A stretch of 64,000 bases of DNA from NCBI GenBank assembly GCA_017635395.1, contig JAGBLN010000015.1, positions 25,724-89,723 on the forward strand. The letters are read 5' to 3'. Of this stretch, positions 9,786 to 17,341 are shown one piece after another. Below the pieces are notes generated by a model. The model was not told where the DNA came from. It did no database searches and saw only the letters and a list, made by a program, of their open reading frames with translations. The translations under genes were made by a program, and so were the position numbers. The DNA is from Lachnospiraceae bacterium (GTDB taxonomy: Bacteria; Bacillota; Clostridia; Lachnospirales; Lachnospiraceae). Each line of letters opens with the position of its first letter. Position 1 is the stretch's first letter.

Positions 9786-9859
9786 TGTGCGTGTTTATCA
9801 TAGTAAGCGCAATAAGCAACGGTGCTTATTATAGTGCATCGGGGGAGGTGCACAGTCAT

Positions 9860-9925
9860 TTCGCTACAATTTAAGGCCGTTTCATTACACAGGACTCTGT
9901 TTAATCCTTTATGTGTCGATATAAT
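9860..9925 (+). promoter_or_regulatory. LytTR-type promoter A
   Basis: Half-sites TTCGCTACA (CGCTAC 9862-9867) and TTTCATTACA (CATTAC 9883-9888) are 21 bp apart with TTTAA between. A perfect TATAAT lies at 9920-9925 and the -35 (CTGTTT) is poor, as expected for an activator-dependent promoter. The predicted start near 9932-9936 coincides with the 5' end of the structured RNA. Confidence 0.65.
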
Positions 9926-9935
9926 TTTTAGTAAT

Positions 9936-10194
9936 AACTTCCCACATATAGTCTGTGGAAAGAGAACGACGACTCGCATATGCACCGGAACCGATGCAAC
10001 GCCTCGGGAAACTAATTGCTAACAGCCCGTAGCTATCCGTTACATGCGAGCCGGCTAGGGGCATACCGTCTCGCAACCCTGCACCGGATAACAACGGGCT
10101 GTAAGCACTGGATTTCCCCTCGGCTAACAACGCATCGTGATTGTTCCGGCGCAATTGCGAGTGTCGTTCTAAGTAGTTCAGTTAGTGGGAAGTT
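9936..10194 (+). ncRNA. Large structured RNA, leader of the two-component genes or free RNA
   Basis: The segment folds as one long nested helix. Pairings seen: 9936-9945 with 10185-10194 (AACTTCCCAC/GTGGGAAGTT), 9963-9978 with 10156-10170 (one bulge), 9982-9991 with 10143-10152, 9992-9997 with 10132-10137, 10006-10011 with 10113-10118, 10017-10030 with 10094-10107, 10034-10039 with 10085-10090, and 10045-10050 with 10070-10075. That is roughly 70 pairs. CTCGCA and TGCGAG each occur twice (9973, 10070; 10045, 10156), so a two-hairpin alternative fold is possible. It is richer in G and C than its flanks and holds no convincing ORF. It begins where promoter A should start and ends 50 bp before the response regulator. 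It lacks the SRP core loop and T-box motifs. Class unknown. Confidence 0.7.
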
Positions 10195-10243
10195 TTAATA
10201 ATAATTGCAGAAATGTGGTTGAATATAAGTCCGGATAGAGAAA

Positions 10244-10963
10244 ATGAGAATAGCGGTCTGTGATGATGACAAGAGAATATGTGCGGTACTAAAAAATGAG
10301 ATCGCATCTTTGGTTCCTGATGCAAAGGTTGATATTTATTCAAACGGAATGGTCCTTTTAAAGCATGACATGGATATGGATATTCTTTTCCTTGATATTG
10401 AGATGCCGGGGATAAATGGAATTGATGTTGCAGAGAAGCTTCGTAAGGAAGGGAAAGAGACCGTGATCATTTTCATTTCAGGGGAAGAAAAATATGTATG
10501 GAAGGCTTTCAGTGTTGAAGCGTTTCAGTATCTGAGAAAACCGTTTTCGAAAAAGGAACTGAATGATACGCTGCAGAGGGCGGTGCGGAAATGCATGGTT
10601 TCCAATACAGATGCAGACGAGCGGCCAAGCATGATGATCCATCATAAGGGCGTGCACGAAAAGGTTTTTATTTCCGAGATCGTCTATGTTGAAGCAATGG
10701 GGCGTAAGGTGATATTACACAGAATGAATGACAGCATAGAGTATTACGGGAAAATATCCGATCTTGAAAAAGTCCTTGGGGGCGATTTCTTTCGTGTTCA
10801 CAGGGCCTTCCTTATAAATCTTAACTATGTAGTCAGATACGGTGCGGACGGTATCACCCTTAAAAACGGACATGTCAGTATTTCCAAGGCAAACTATCCT
10901 TTGTTTGTAAAGAGATTTCTTCAGTACACTGCCGAACCTGCATCAAAGGGAAGTGACATATGA
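10244..10963 (+). CDS. LytTR-family response regulator (AgrA/ComE type)
   Basis: A DNA-binding response regulator. The receiver domain (about 1-120) has the acidic pocket CDDD at 6-9, phospho-acceptor Asp51 in FLDIEMPG, and the conserved Lys in KPF. The LytTR domain (about 130-235) carries FRVHRAFLINLNYV near 187-200. LytTR proteins bind two direct repeats about 21-22 bp centre to centre, and three such pairs flank this gene. It overlaps the kinase gene by 4 bp (ATGA), so the two are a translationally coupled pair. It is probably autoregulated through promoter A. The start follows a short purine-rich stretch (GGATAGAGAAA) and is the only sensible one. Confidence 0.92.
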   Translation: MRIAVCDDDKRICAVLKNEIASLVPDAKVDIYSNGMVLLKHDMDMDILFLDIEMPGINGIDVAEKLRKEGKETVIIFISGEEKYVWKAFSVEAFQYLRKPFSKKELNDTLQRAVRKCMVSNTDADERPSMMIHHKGVHEKVFISEIVYVEAMGRKVILHRMNDSIEYYGKISDLEKVLGGDFFRVHRAFLINLNYVVRYGADGITLKNGHVSISKANYPLFVKRFLQYTAEPASKGSDI

Positions 10964-12357
10964 ATTTAGATCCGGAAAAGTATCAGCAGGTATATGATTT
11001 CATCTCAAATGGCGAGATCATAATGATCCTTTTGCTTATGGGCTTTTGTTTTGCAATGCTTATAAGACCGTATCTGAGCAGGAAAAGCTTATGCATTGTC
11101 CCCGGAATCATAACGGCCGCAGCAGGTGTGGTGATGTATCTGTTGACCGAAAGCGCAGGGAATAAGGCATATGTGATCATTATGCTTTCGGCTTTTCTGT
11201 CCATATATATATTTGAAAGGGAAAAGCCTTTTCAGAAGATTTTTCTGTGTGCGGTATTCATATCATTCCGATACTTAAGCAGTGCTCTTATGGCAGAATG
11301 GGGGTTCTTTTCACTGTGGCTGGAAATGAATGTTCCTTTCATGAATGCATCGTCTGACCCGGACAGGCTTATGTTTGGATTCTTTATCAGTGCTGTGTTT
11401 TCCGTGATCCTTCACGGAATCGTACTCTGGGCTATGGTATTCGCATTCGCAAAAGTATACAGGCACCTAGAGGAATTAAGCTTTCGTGAGCTGGTATTAA
11501 TGCTGATACCGACACTGGCACCGTTGTTTGAAGCTGAGGTTTTCAGGGAGTATATCAGAATATACAGTCAGGGAATAGAAAGCGGCTTCATAAAAGAAAA
11601 CATACCGCCGGATTTTGTAAGGTTTCTTTTCTATGTTTTCAGCTATATGGCAATCCTCATGATAGTTTTTCTGTATGAGAAGGTGAGAAAAGAACGGGAA
11701 GAAAATGCGCAAAAAGAAACTTTAATGAATGAGATGTCACAGATGCGGCAGACTATCGAGCAGACCATGCAAATGTATGATCAGATTCGGATGTTAAGAC
11801 ATGATATTTCAAATCATATGATGACTATGGAACGGCTTGCGGACAGGGGACGTCATCTGGAAGCCAGGGAATATATGACCAGGCTTAAGGAGGAATATTC
11901 CGCAGGTGTTGACGGTATTCGCTGTGGAAATCCGGTGATCGATACCATACTCTCGTCAAAGCGTGACATGGCGGTAAAGCAGGGGTTTGATTTTAAATGT
12001 GATTTTACATTTCCCGGACAGCCTGTGATAGATGTTTTTGATCTGAGTGTATTGCTTAACAATGCTCTGGACAATGCCCTGCGGGGAGTGTCCGGCAGTA
12101 GGAGGTGGATAAGTATCTCTTCCATAAGCAGGGAAGAGTTTTTTACGATTATCATAAAAAACAGTTTTGAAGGCGAGGATCCTGAATATGATGCCGATGG
12201 GCTGCCGCTTAGTACTAAAAATGATGAAGGTCACGGCCTTGGCCTGAAAATGATAAGACATATAGCTCTTTCTTACAACGGCGAAATGGAATTTGTAAGG
12301 AAAGACGGAGAGATAGAGCTTCGCGTACTTTTGCATAATAAAGATAATTCCCAATGA
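10960..12357 (+). CDS. GHKL sensor histidine kinase (AgrC type)
   Basis: A membrane sensor kinase partnered with the LytTR regulator. About six or seven hydrophobic segments fill residues 15-245 and form the sensing module. A coiled-coil linker follows (about 245-278), then the H-box RHDISNH with His281, the N-box LLNNALDNALRG near 366, and the glycine box GHGLGLKM near 424. This arrangement (polytopic N-terminus, RHDxxNH, HATPase_c_5) is typical of peptide-sensing kinases such as AgrC. No agrB-like protease or peptide precursor gene lies nearby, so the signal is unknown. Confidence 0.9.
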   Translation: MNLDPEKYQQVYDFISNGEIIMILLLMGFCFAMLIRPYLSRKSLCIVPGIITAAAGVVMYLLTESAGNKAYVIIMLSAFLSIYIFEREKPFQKIFLCAVFISFRYLSSALMAEWGFFSLWLEMNVPFMNASSDPDRLMFGFFISAVFSVILHGIVLWAMVFAFAKVYRHLEELSFRELVLMLIPTLAPLFEAEVFREYIRIYSQGIESGFIKENIPPDFVRFLFYVFSYMAILMIVFLYEKVRKEREENAQKETLMNEMSQMRQTIEQTMQMYDQIRMLRHDISNHMMTMERLADRGRHLEAREYMTRLKEEYSAGVDGIRCGNPVIDTILSSKRDMAVKQGFDFKCDFTFPGQPVIDVFDLSVLLNNALDNALRGVSGSRRWISISSISREEFFTIIIKNSFEGEDPEYDADGLPLSTKNDEGHGLGLKMIRHIALSYNGEMEFVRKDGEIELRVLLHNKDNSQ

Positions 12358-12360
12358 CTT

Positions 12361-12425
12361 TCCACTACATTTAAACGGCTGTTCACTACGAGTCGGTTGT
12401 TTTCTGCGAAAATCATCCGTAATAT
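12361..12425 (+). promoter_or_regulatory. LytTR-type promoter B
   Basis: CACTAC at 12363-12368 is repeated exactly at 12384-12389, 21 bp on, with TTTAA between. TAATAT at 12420-12425 sits at the -10 distance seen at promoter A. It lies just after the kinase stop and faces the gene at 12556. Confidence 0.6.
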
Positions 12426-12555
12426 TTATTGTATAGCATATGACAGAAATCTATTCCGGCATTTGCTTCACCTTATATCAGTCGATACAGGTGTATAAAA
12501 GGGATAAGGATATCCCTGTCACAAAGGGTTTGCACATTTTCAGGGAGGAAAGGAC

Positions 12556-13470
12556 ATGGCAAATATCAATAATATCAATTCAGGCATAGACTATTCTGTA
12601 TTTTTCGGAGGATCATCTTCAAACTCTTCAACCGGCGTGGATCTTACATCCTATATGTCAATCAAAAACGGAAGCTATCGTAAGCTGCTTAAAGGTTACT
12701 ATGGCAGTCAGAAGCAGGAGGCGAAATCTCTGGTGGGTGATTCCGGGGATAAGCTGACAAGGATCAGGTCAACTGCGGATTCATTGAAGAAAAAGGCGGA
12801 TGTGCTCTCTTCGGATAAGCTTTGGGCGACAGAAGAAATCGAGGATGAAACAAGCGGAAGAAAAAAAGAGGTTTTCAGCAATCCCGAAGCAATCGTAAAG
12901 GCTGTAAAAGATTTTGCGGATTCATACAATCAGGCAATAGATGCAGCGTATAATTCTAAAACTAAATCTGTTCTTAGGTGCGGTGAATGGCTGGATACAA
13001 TGACCGAAAAGCATGGACGGTTACTAAATGAAGTCGGAATAACAGTTGGCGCAGATGGAAAGCTTTCGGTAAATGAAGAAGAGTTAAAGAAAGCAAATAT
13101 TACTACCATGAAGAGTCTTTTTCAGGGAATTGATTCATATGCGGTCAAGGTTTCGGCTAAGGCGGCGGGACTCAGTAATGCGGCTGCCACAAAGGAAGCG
13201 ACTTACAGTGCTGACGGTACATGGATAAAGAGTATTAGTACTGTGGCTGAATCCCGTATCAATACGGTGATAGGTGATAATGGATCGGATGCAGGCAGGA
13301 CCCATACCGATACGGAAAATAATCTTAAAAGCCTGAAAGAAAAGCGGGAAAAACTGAAGAAGGAAATGGATAATGCACTAGGCTATGATGCACGGAGAAC
13401 TTACGAATCGCAGATCAGTAAACTGGATAAAGAAATCAGTGATACGGAAAAGAAAATCAAATATCTGTAA
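12556..13470 (+). CDS. Protein of unknown function, weakly like a flagellar cap protein C-terminus
   Basis: 304 residues. There is no signal peptide and no Cys-rich or membrane segment. The N-terminus is Ser/Asn/Gly-rich and polar. Residues about 150-195 (VLRCGEWLDTMTEKHG, then VGITVGADGKLSVNEEEL, then MKSLFQG) recall the end region of FliD-like flagellar cap proteins. The last 60 residues are a charged coiled coil. FliD leaves the cell by the flagellar export route, so export without a signal peptide is possible, but this is a guess. It is the first gene after promoter B. RBS GGGAGGAAAGGAC. Its last codons are inside a 48-bp tandem duplication. Confidence 0.7.
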   Translation: MANINNINSGIDYSVFFGGSSSNSSTGVDLTSYMSIKNGSYRKLLKGYYGSQKQEAKSLVGDSGDKLTRIRSTADSLKKKADVLSSDKLWATEEIEDETSGRKKEVFSNPEAIVKAVKDFADSYNQAIDAAYNSKTKSVLRCGEWLDTMTEKHGRLLNEVGITVGADGKLSVNEEELKKANITTMKSLFQGIDSYAVKVSAKAAGLSNAAATKEATYSADGTWIKSISTVAESRINTVIGDNGSDAGRTHTDTENNLKSLKEKREKLKKEMDNALGYDARRTYESQISKLDKEISDTEKKIKYL

Positions 13471-13536
13471 ACAGATAATTGAATCTGTGATACGGGAAAG
13501 AAACTTAAATATCTGTAATCAGATAATTGAATCTGT
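13441..13536 (+). repeat. 48-bp tandem duplication over the stop codon
   Basis: Positions 13441-13488 and 13489-13536 are near-identical, both containing AAATATCTGTAA and CAGATAATTGAATCTGT. The first copy holds the last codons and stop of the upstream gene; the second repeats those codons in the same frame after the stop. Each copy can form a small CAGAT/ATCTG hairpin. Confidence 0.8.
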
Positions 13537-13591
13537 TATAGGACAGATATAACATAGTCGCATCGTCTTTTATCGAATGGAGGAATTTATT

Positions 13592-14272
13592 ATGGGAATA
13601 AATATGATCAACGAAATTACATCATCTTATGCAGAAAGTTACACTCCGGTATCTGCTGGCAAAGTGTCGGGGACCGCAGCGGGAGAAAATGATGTCACAC
13701 AGGTGTCGGGTGGGAAAAACATTTCAGGAAGCGCATCCGGATCTGCGGAAGTCACCACCGACAAGTCTGCAGTGTATGAAAAGGGCACTGACACATCAGA
13801 GAGCAATTCGGCAAAGAATACATACAAAGCAGATAAAAAGCAGATCGATCAGATAAAGGCTGTGTTTGAATCCAAAAAGAAGCAGCTTCAGGATGTCGTT
13901 GATAAACTGATATCAAAGCAGGGAAGATCCTTTGATGTGGCAAACGGAAAGAATCTGAAGAATATGTACGCAGGACTTACTGTAGATGCAAAGACAAGGG
14001 CTCAGGCACAGGCGGATATAGCAGAGGATGGTTATTGGGGAGTTACACAGACATCGCAGAGGATATTTGATTTCGCAATGGCACTAAGCGGCGGTGATCC
14101 GGAAAAGATGGAGCAGATGCGCACTGCATTTGAAAAAGGATTTAAAAAGGCGGCAAAAGCCTGGGGAGATGCGCTTCCGGATATCTGTCACAGAACCTAT
14201 GATGCGGTGGAGTCTCTTTTTGATGACTATAAGGAAAAGCAGGATAAAGCTGCTGAGGAAGTGCAGGCTTAA
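13592..14272 (+). CDS. Conserved protein of unknown function
   Basis: 226 residues. The N-terminal 75 are Ser/Gly/Thr-rich and likely disordered. A helical domain follows: about 80-140 is charged (KKQLQDVVDKLISKQG), and about 148-225 carries YWGVTQTSQRIFDFAMALSG, MRTAFEKGFKKAAKAWG and LPDICHRTYDAV. From memory a similar YxGV...SGGDP...LPDI pattern occurs in clostridial proteins of unknown role, but I cannot name the family. No signal peptide. Start set at the second ATG because GGAGG lies 8 nt before it; an upstream ATG at 13577 has no site. Probably expressed with the gene at 12556. Confidence 0.7.
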   Translation: MGINMINEITSSYAESYTPVSAGKVSGTAAGENDVTQVSGGKNISGSASGSAEVTTDKSAVYEKGTDTSESNSAKNTYKADKKQIDQIKAVFESKKKQLQDVVDKLISKQGRSFDVANGKNLKNMYAGLTVDAKTRAQAQADIAEDGYWGVTQTSQRIFDFAMALSGGDPEKMEQMRTAFEKGFKKAAKAWGDALPDICHRTYDAVESLFDDYKEKQDKAAEEVQA

Positions 14273-14296
14273 ACTATGAGAAACAGGCAATAGCCG

Positions 14297-14325
14297 TTGG
14301 TGGAATGTATAAAGTATATTATAAT
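14297..14325 (+). promoter_or_regulatory. Promoter of the coiled-coil gene
   Basis: TTGGTG at 14297-14302, 17 bp, TATAAT at 14320-14325. No LytTR-type repeats are seen upstream, so this gene may be expressed independently of the two-component system. Confidence 0.5.
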
Positions 14326-14364
14326 ACATCTGAACTATATCATTGAAAAGCAGGGAGGCTTATC

Positions 14365-15600
14365 ATGAATATCTCGATCAGTTTTCAGGAGCAGCAAAAG
14401 AATACATTAATACCCGGATTAGGCGGCGGTAGTTCCAATGAAAGGGAAGATGCTACGGATAATACAAATAAAAAAGCCTTCTTTGCGGGCAATATGAATC
14501 TGGGAAATGATCCGAAGCAGGAGAGGCTTGAGGAGGCACGAAAGAAAGCTTATAAGGTGGTTTCGGATGCTTTTGGTGCAGACCGTGATTTCGACAGGCA
14601 GCTGGATGAGATCAGGAAGTATGCGGAAACAAAGCGGGAAGAAAAGGCAGCGGCTCTGTCTGATAAAAAGACTGCCGAAGACATGATAGATACGCTCCGG
14701 AAAGAATATAATGTTGATCCTGAATCAAAGGAGCAGAAAGACCTTGAATGGCTGATGTCATACCGTAAGGCAAGTTATGATGAACGTTTTTGTGACATCG
14801 AGCAGATGAAGAAAAATCGTGTCCGTGCGGATGAGATAGAGGCAAATCTGACGGAATACCAGTCTCGGATGCTGGAAGCAAATGAACAGCTTGACCACGC
14901 GCAGAAGAGGATTGATGACGCGGATAATGCCTTGATGTCGATCAGGCAGTCACTGACAGATGCAGAGACTGAGAAAAACAAGACTCATGCCATGGCAGAT
15001 GCGCAGGATGAGGCTGAGACTATTATGGATGAAGCTAACCGTGCTGTGATCGGCATGGCAATGAATGAGGCTAAGGATAAGATAGAAGAAAAGATGCAGG
15101 AGGAGCAGGAAAAAGCCGAAGAGAAAAAGGAAGAAAAAGAAGAGCAGGAAGAGCTCGAAGCAGAAAGAGCGGAAAAGAAAGCGGTGCAGGAAGCTCTTAC
15201 GGAGGAGACGAAGGAAGCGGTAAAGGAAGCAAGGGAAGAAAGCAGAAGACGCAAAGCGGATGATCTTGACCTTACGGATGTCACGGGCGCAGATCCGGCG
15301 GCTTTGACAGACAGATTATCAAATGTGAATGCTGCACTTGATGACATAAAAAATAAGATGGCCCTGGTTGACGCGGACCTTAAAGGTATAAAAGTAGATG
15401 AGATAATATACAGACATATGTCTTTTACAAATGTGTGTACTGCCAATAATAATCGGGGGAATGATCAGTCATTTCCCCGATTGTTTTATTTCAATTTTAT
15501 TTCATATAGAAGATTCTTTTTACTTCGAGGAGATTCTTTTTATCATATCCAACGATTAATTTGCGCTGACGAAATGCTTTGGGGACTTTGGGGAATTTGA
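14365..15600 (+). CDS. Long coiled-coil protein with an abnormal C-terminal tail
   Basis: 411 residues as read. From about 55 to 345 it is highly charged and helical, with a nearly pure Glu/Lys/Ala stretch near 240-310 (EEKKEEKEEQEELEAE). The N-terminus (MNISISFQEQQKN) is polar and resembles that of the gene at 8829-9674. The function is unknown. After about residue 350 (KGIKVDEIIY) the composition changes abruptly to aromatic and basic, and the frame runs straight through a strong terminator hairpin at 15451-15482. The natural end was therefore probably near 15405, and the last 55-60 residues are likely an artefact of a frameshift or lost stop. Good RBS (GGGAGG). Confidence 0.7.
   Translation: MNISISFQEQQKNTLIPGLGGGSSNEREDATDNTNKKAFFAGNMNLGNDPKQERLEEARKKAYKVVSDAFGADRDFDRQLDEIRKYAETKREEKAAALSDKKTAEDMIDTLRKEYNVDPESKEQKDLEWLMSYRKASYDERFCDIEQMKKNRVRADEIEANLTEYQSRMLEANEQLDHAQKRIDDADNALMSIRQSLTDAETEKNKTHAMADAQDEAETIMDEANRAVIGMAMNEAKDKIEEKMQEEQEKAEEKKEEKEEQEELEAERAEKKAVQEALTEETKEAVKEAREESRRRKADDLDLTDVTGADPAALTDRLSNVNAALDDIKNKMALVDADLKGIKVDEIIYRHMSFTNVCTANNNRGNDQSFPRLFYFNFISYRRFFLLRGDSFYHIQRLICADEMLWGLWGI
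15451..15490 (+). terminator. Intrinsic terminator inside the annotated reading frame
   Basis: AATCGGGGGAATGA (15451-15464) pairs with TCATTTCCCCGATT (15469-15482) over 14 bp with one G-T pair, followed by GTTTTATTTC. Confidence 0.8.
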
Positions 15601-15690
15601 CACGAAAAAACAGTGTTAAAATGGAACAATAACTTTACGGTATCGATGCTGTCTAATTATATTGTAAAAATCGTGCCGTATGTGTTAGAC

Positions 15691-15718
15691 TTGTCTCGGA
15701 ATAAGTGTGAAATATAAT
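15691..15718 (+). promoter_or_regulatory. Promoter of the aminotransferase gene
   Basis: TTGTCT at 15691-15696, 16 bp, TATAAT at 15713-15718. The start codon follows about 95 bp later, leaving an AT-rich leader in which I see nothing else. Confidence 0.55.
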
Positions 15719-15812
15719 GAAGTTCTTTAACATTATTCTATAAATACCGTTTAAATACTTACGGAGAATCAAGGCTTTTTGTTAAATCAACAAAAGAAAG
15801 TAGAGAGGATTT

Positions 15813-17012
15813 ATGGAAAAATTAGCGATAGAAGGCGGATATCCTGTAAGAAGCGGCAAGATCTACTATGGCCGCCAGTGGATAACCGAGGAAGATATAG
15901 ATGCGGTAAGATCCGTACTGGAAAGTGACTTTATTACATGCGGACCTAAAGTTGAGGAGCTGGAAAGAGGCCTGTGCGAATACACCGGCGCAAAGCATGC
16001 GGTGGTGGTAAACAGCGGAACTTCAGCACTTCACTGCGCCTGTATAGCAGCGGGCGTGGGACCGGGAGATGAGGTCATCACTACGCCTATCACCTTTGCA
16101 GCATCCGCCAACTGTGCATTCTACTGTGGGGCGAGACCTGTATTTGCGGATATCGATCCGGAAACCTATACCATTGATCCTGAAAGTATCGAGGCTCATA
16201 TCACGGAACGCACCAAAGCTGTGGTGGCAGTAGACTATACCGGCCAGGCTGTAAAGGTGCGGGAGATCCGGGAGATATGCGACCGCCATGGCCTTGTTTT
16301 CATAGAGGATGCGGCACATTCCATCGGTACTTCCTATGATGGTAAAAAAGTGGGCTCCCTTGCGGATATGACCTGCTTTTCCTTCCACCCGGTTAAGACC
16401 GTAACCGGAGGCGAGGGTGGTGCGGTAACTACTAATAATGACGACTTATACAAAAAGCTGGTTCTTGCCCACACCCACGGCATAACACATGATGAAGCCC
16501 TGATGGAAGACGCACCCCATGAGGGACGCTGGGTATATGAACAGATATCCTTAGGTTACAACTACCGCATGACAGATTTCCAGGCAGCTCTTATTACCAG
16601 CCAGATGAAGAGGCTTTCGTTTTTCTCGGAAAGACGCAAAGAGATAGTAAACAGATACAATGAGGCTTTTGCAGGTCTTCCCGAGATAATAGTCCAGAAG
16701 GAGATACCTGAGTCCGATACCACCAGGCATCTGTATGTGATAAGGCTCAATAAAGAGCTGCTCAAGTGCAGCCGTGCACAGTTCTTTGAAGCAATGACTG
16801 CAGAGAATGTGGTGCCCCAGGTTCATTATGTGCCGGTGTACTGGTTCCCTTACTATAGAAGCAAAGGTTACGAAAAGGGCCTCTGCCCCGTTGCGGAGGA
16901 GATATACAGTGGCATCATGTCCATCCCGCTCTATCCCAAGATGGAGGATACGGATGTGGATGACACCATCCATGCCATAAGGAAGGTTGTGGAAAATTAT
17001 CGTAAAGCGTAA
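15813..17012 (+). CDS. pseC: PseC-like UDP-sugar aminotransferase
   Basis: A PLP-dependent aminotransferase of the DegT/DnrJ/EryC1/StrS family. The closest match is PseC, which makes UDP-4-amino-4,6-dideoxy-N-acetyl-beta-L-altrosamine on the way to pseudaminic acid, a flagellin or surface sugar. Seen are NSGTSALH (about 68-75), EDAAHSIG, the PLP lysine in FSFHPVKTVTGGEGG (about 189-203), and the C-terminal QVHYVPVYWFPYY, typical of PseC. Its 399 residues are normal. RBS AGAGAGG. It stands alone between promoter and terminator; no pseB, pseF or pseI is in the window, so the pathway assignment rests on this protein alone. Confidence 0.82.
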   Translation: MEKLAIEGGYPVRSGKIYYGRQWITEEDIDAVRSVLESDFITCGPKVEELERGLCEYTGAKHAVVVNSGTSALHCACIAAGVGPGDEVITTPITFAASANCAFYCGARPVFADIDPETYTIDPESIEAHITERTKAVVAVDYTGQAVKVREIREICDRHGLVFIEDAAHSIGTSYDGKKVGSLADMTCFSFHPVKTVTGGEGGAVTTNNDDLYKKLVLAHTHGITHDEALMEDAPHEGRWVYEQISLGYNYRMTDFQAALITSQMKRLSFFSERRKEIVNRYNEAFAGLPEIIVQKEIPESDTTRHLYVIRLNKELLKCSRAQFFEAMTAENVVPQVHYVPVYWFPYYRSKGYEKGLCPVAEEIYSGIMSIPLYPKMEDTDVDDTIHAIRKVVENYRKA

Positions 17013-17080
17013 GAGAATTGACAGGAACGTATGTTCTGTTGCTTTGGGCTATGCAGTAGGTCGAAATAGCAAGGCAAAAA

Positions 17081-17120
17081 AATAACCGCCCCGTCCTGAG
17101 AAAACGAGCGGTTATTTCTT
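17081..17120 (+). terminator. Terminator after pseC
   Basis: AATAACCGC (17081-17089) pairs with GCGGTTATT (17108-17116), followed by TCTT. The loop is long, and the stem is AT-rich at its base and flanked by A and T runs, so it could work in both directions. Confidence 0.6.
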
Positions 17121-17341
17121 AACTGATTATCTCGGGCAACCGTCTATCGGTAGCACTTTTCTATGAATAAATTATAACTTTGATATGGTAAAATGTCAAA
17201 TGATAATGGCGAACCGGGGATGGCGAGCAACGAACAATTGTGATAGAATAGTGCGTGGCTTGTCGGAAAAGCTCCGGTAAGTTTTGTTTATTGATCACCC
17301 GTCCCGACGAGAAAAGGACGGAGACAAAGGAGGAAGAAAAC
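17121..17341 (+). other. Leader region of ileS
   Basis: AT-rich region before ileS. A hairpin CCGTCC (17299-17304)/GGACGG (17316-17321) sits just before the ribosome site. I looked for a T-box (specifier stem and TGGNACCGCG) as often found before ileS and did not see one. Confidence 0.4.

Noticed and set aside
9936-10194. SRP RNA as the identity of the structured RNA
   Set aside because: Size and rod shape fit, but the conserved helix 8 loop (GGAAGGAAGCAGCC-like) is absent; the tip reads CTAGGGGCATA.
9671-10198. Several open frames of 60-104 codons across the structured RNA region on both strands
   Set aside because: They have no ribosome sites, show Cys/His/Thr-rich shadow-type composition, and overlap the self-complementary segment, which explains open frames on both strands.
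14985-15446. 153-codon Ser/Phe-rich minus-strand frame
   Set aside because: Mirror of the Glu/Lys-rich coiled-coil coding strand, which yields Ser/Phe/Leu on the other strand.
17013-17341. T-box riboswitch before ileS
   Set aside because: No T-box consensus and no antiterminator pair; only a short hairpin near the ribosome site.
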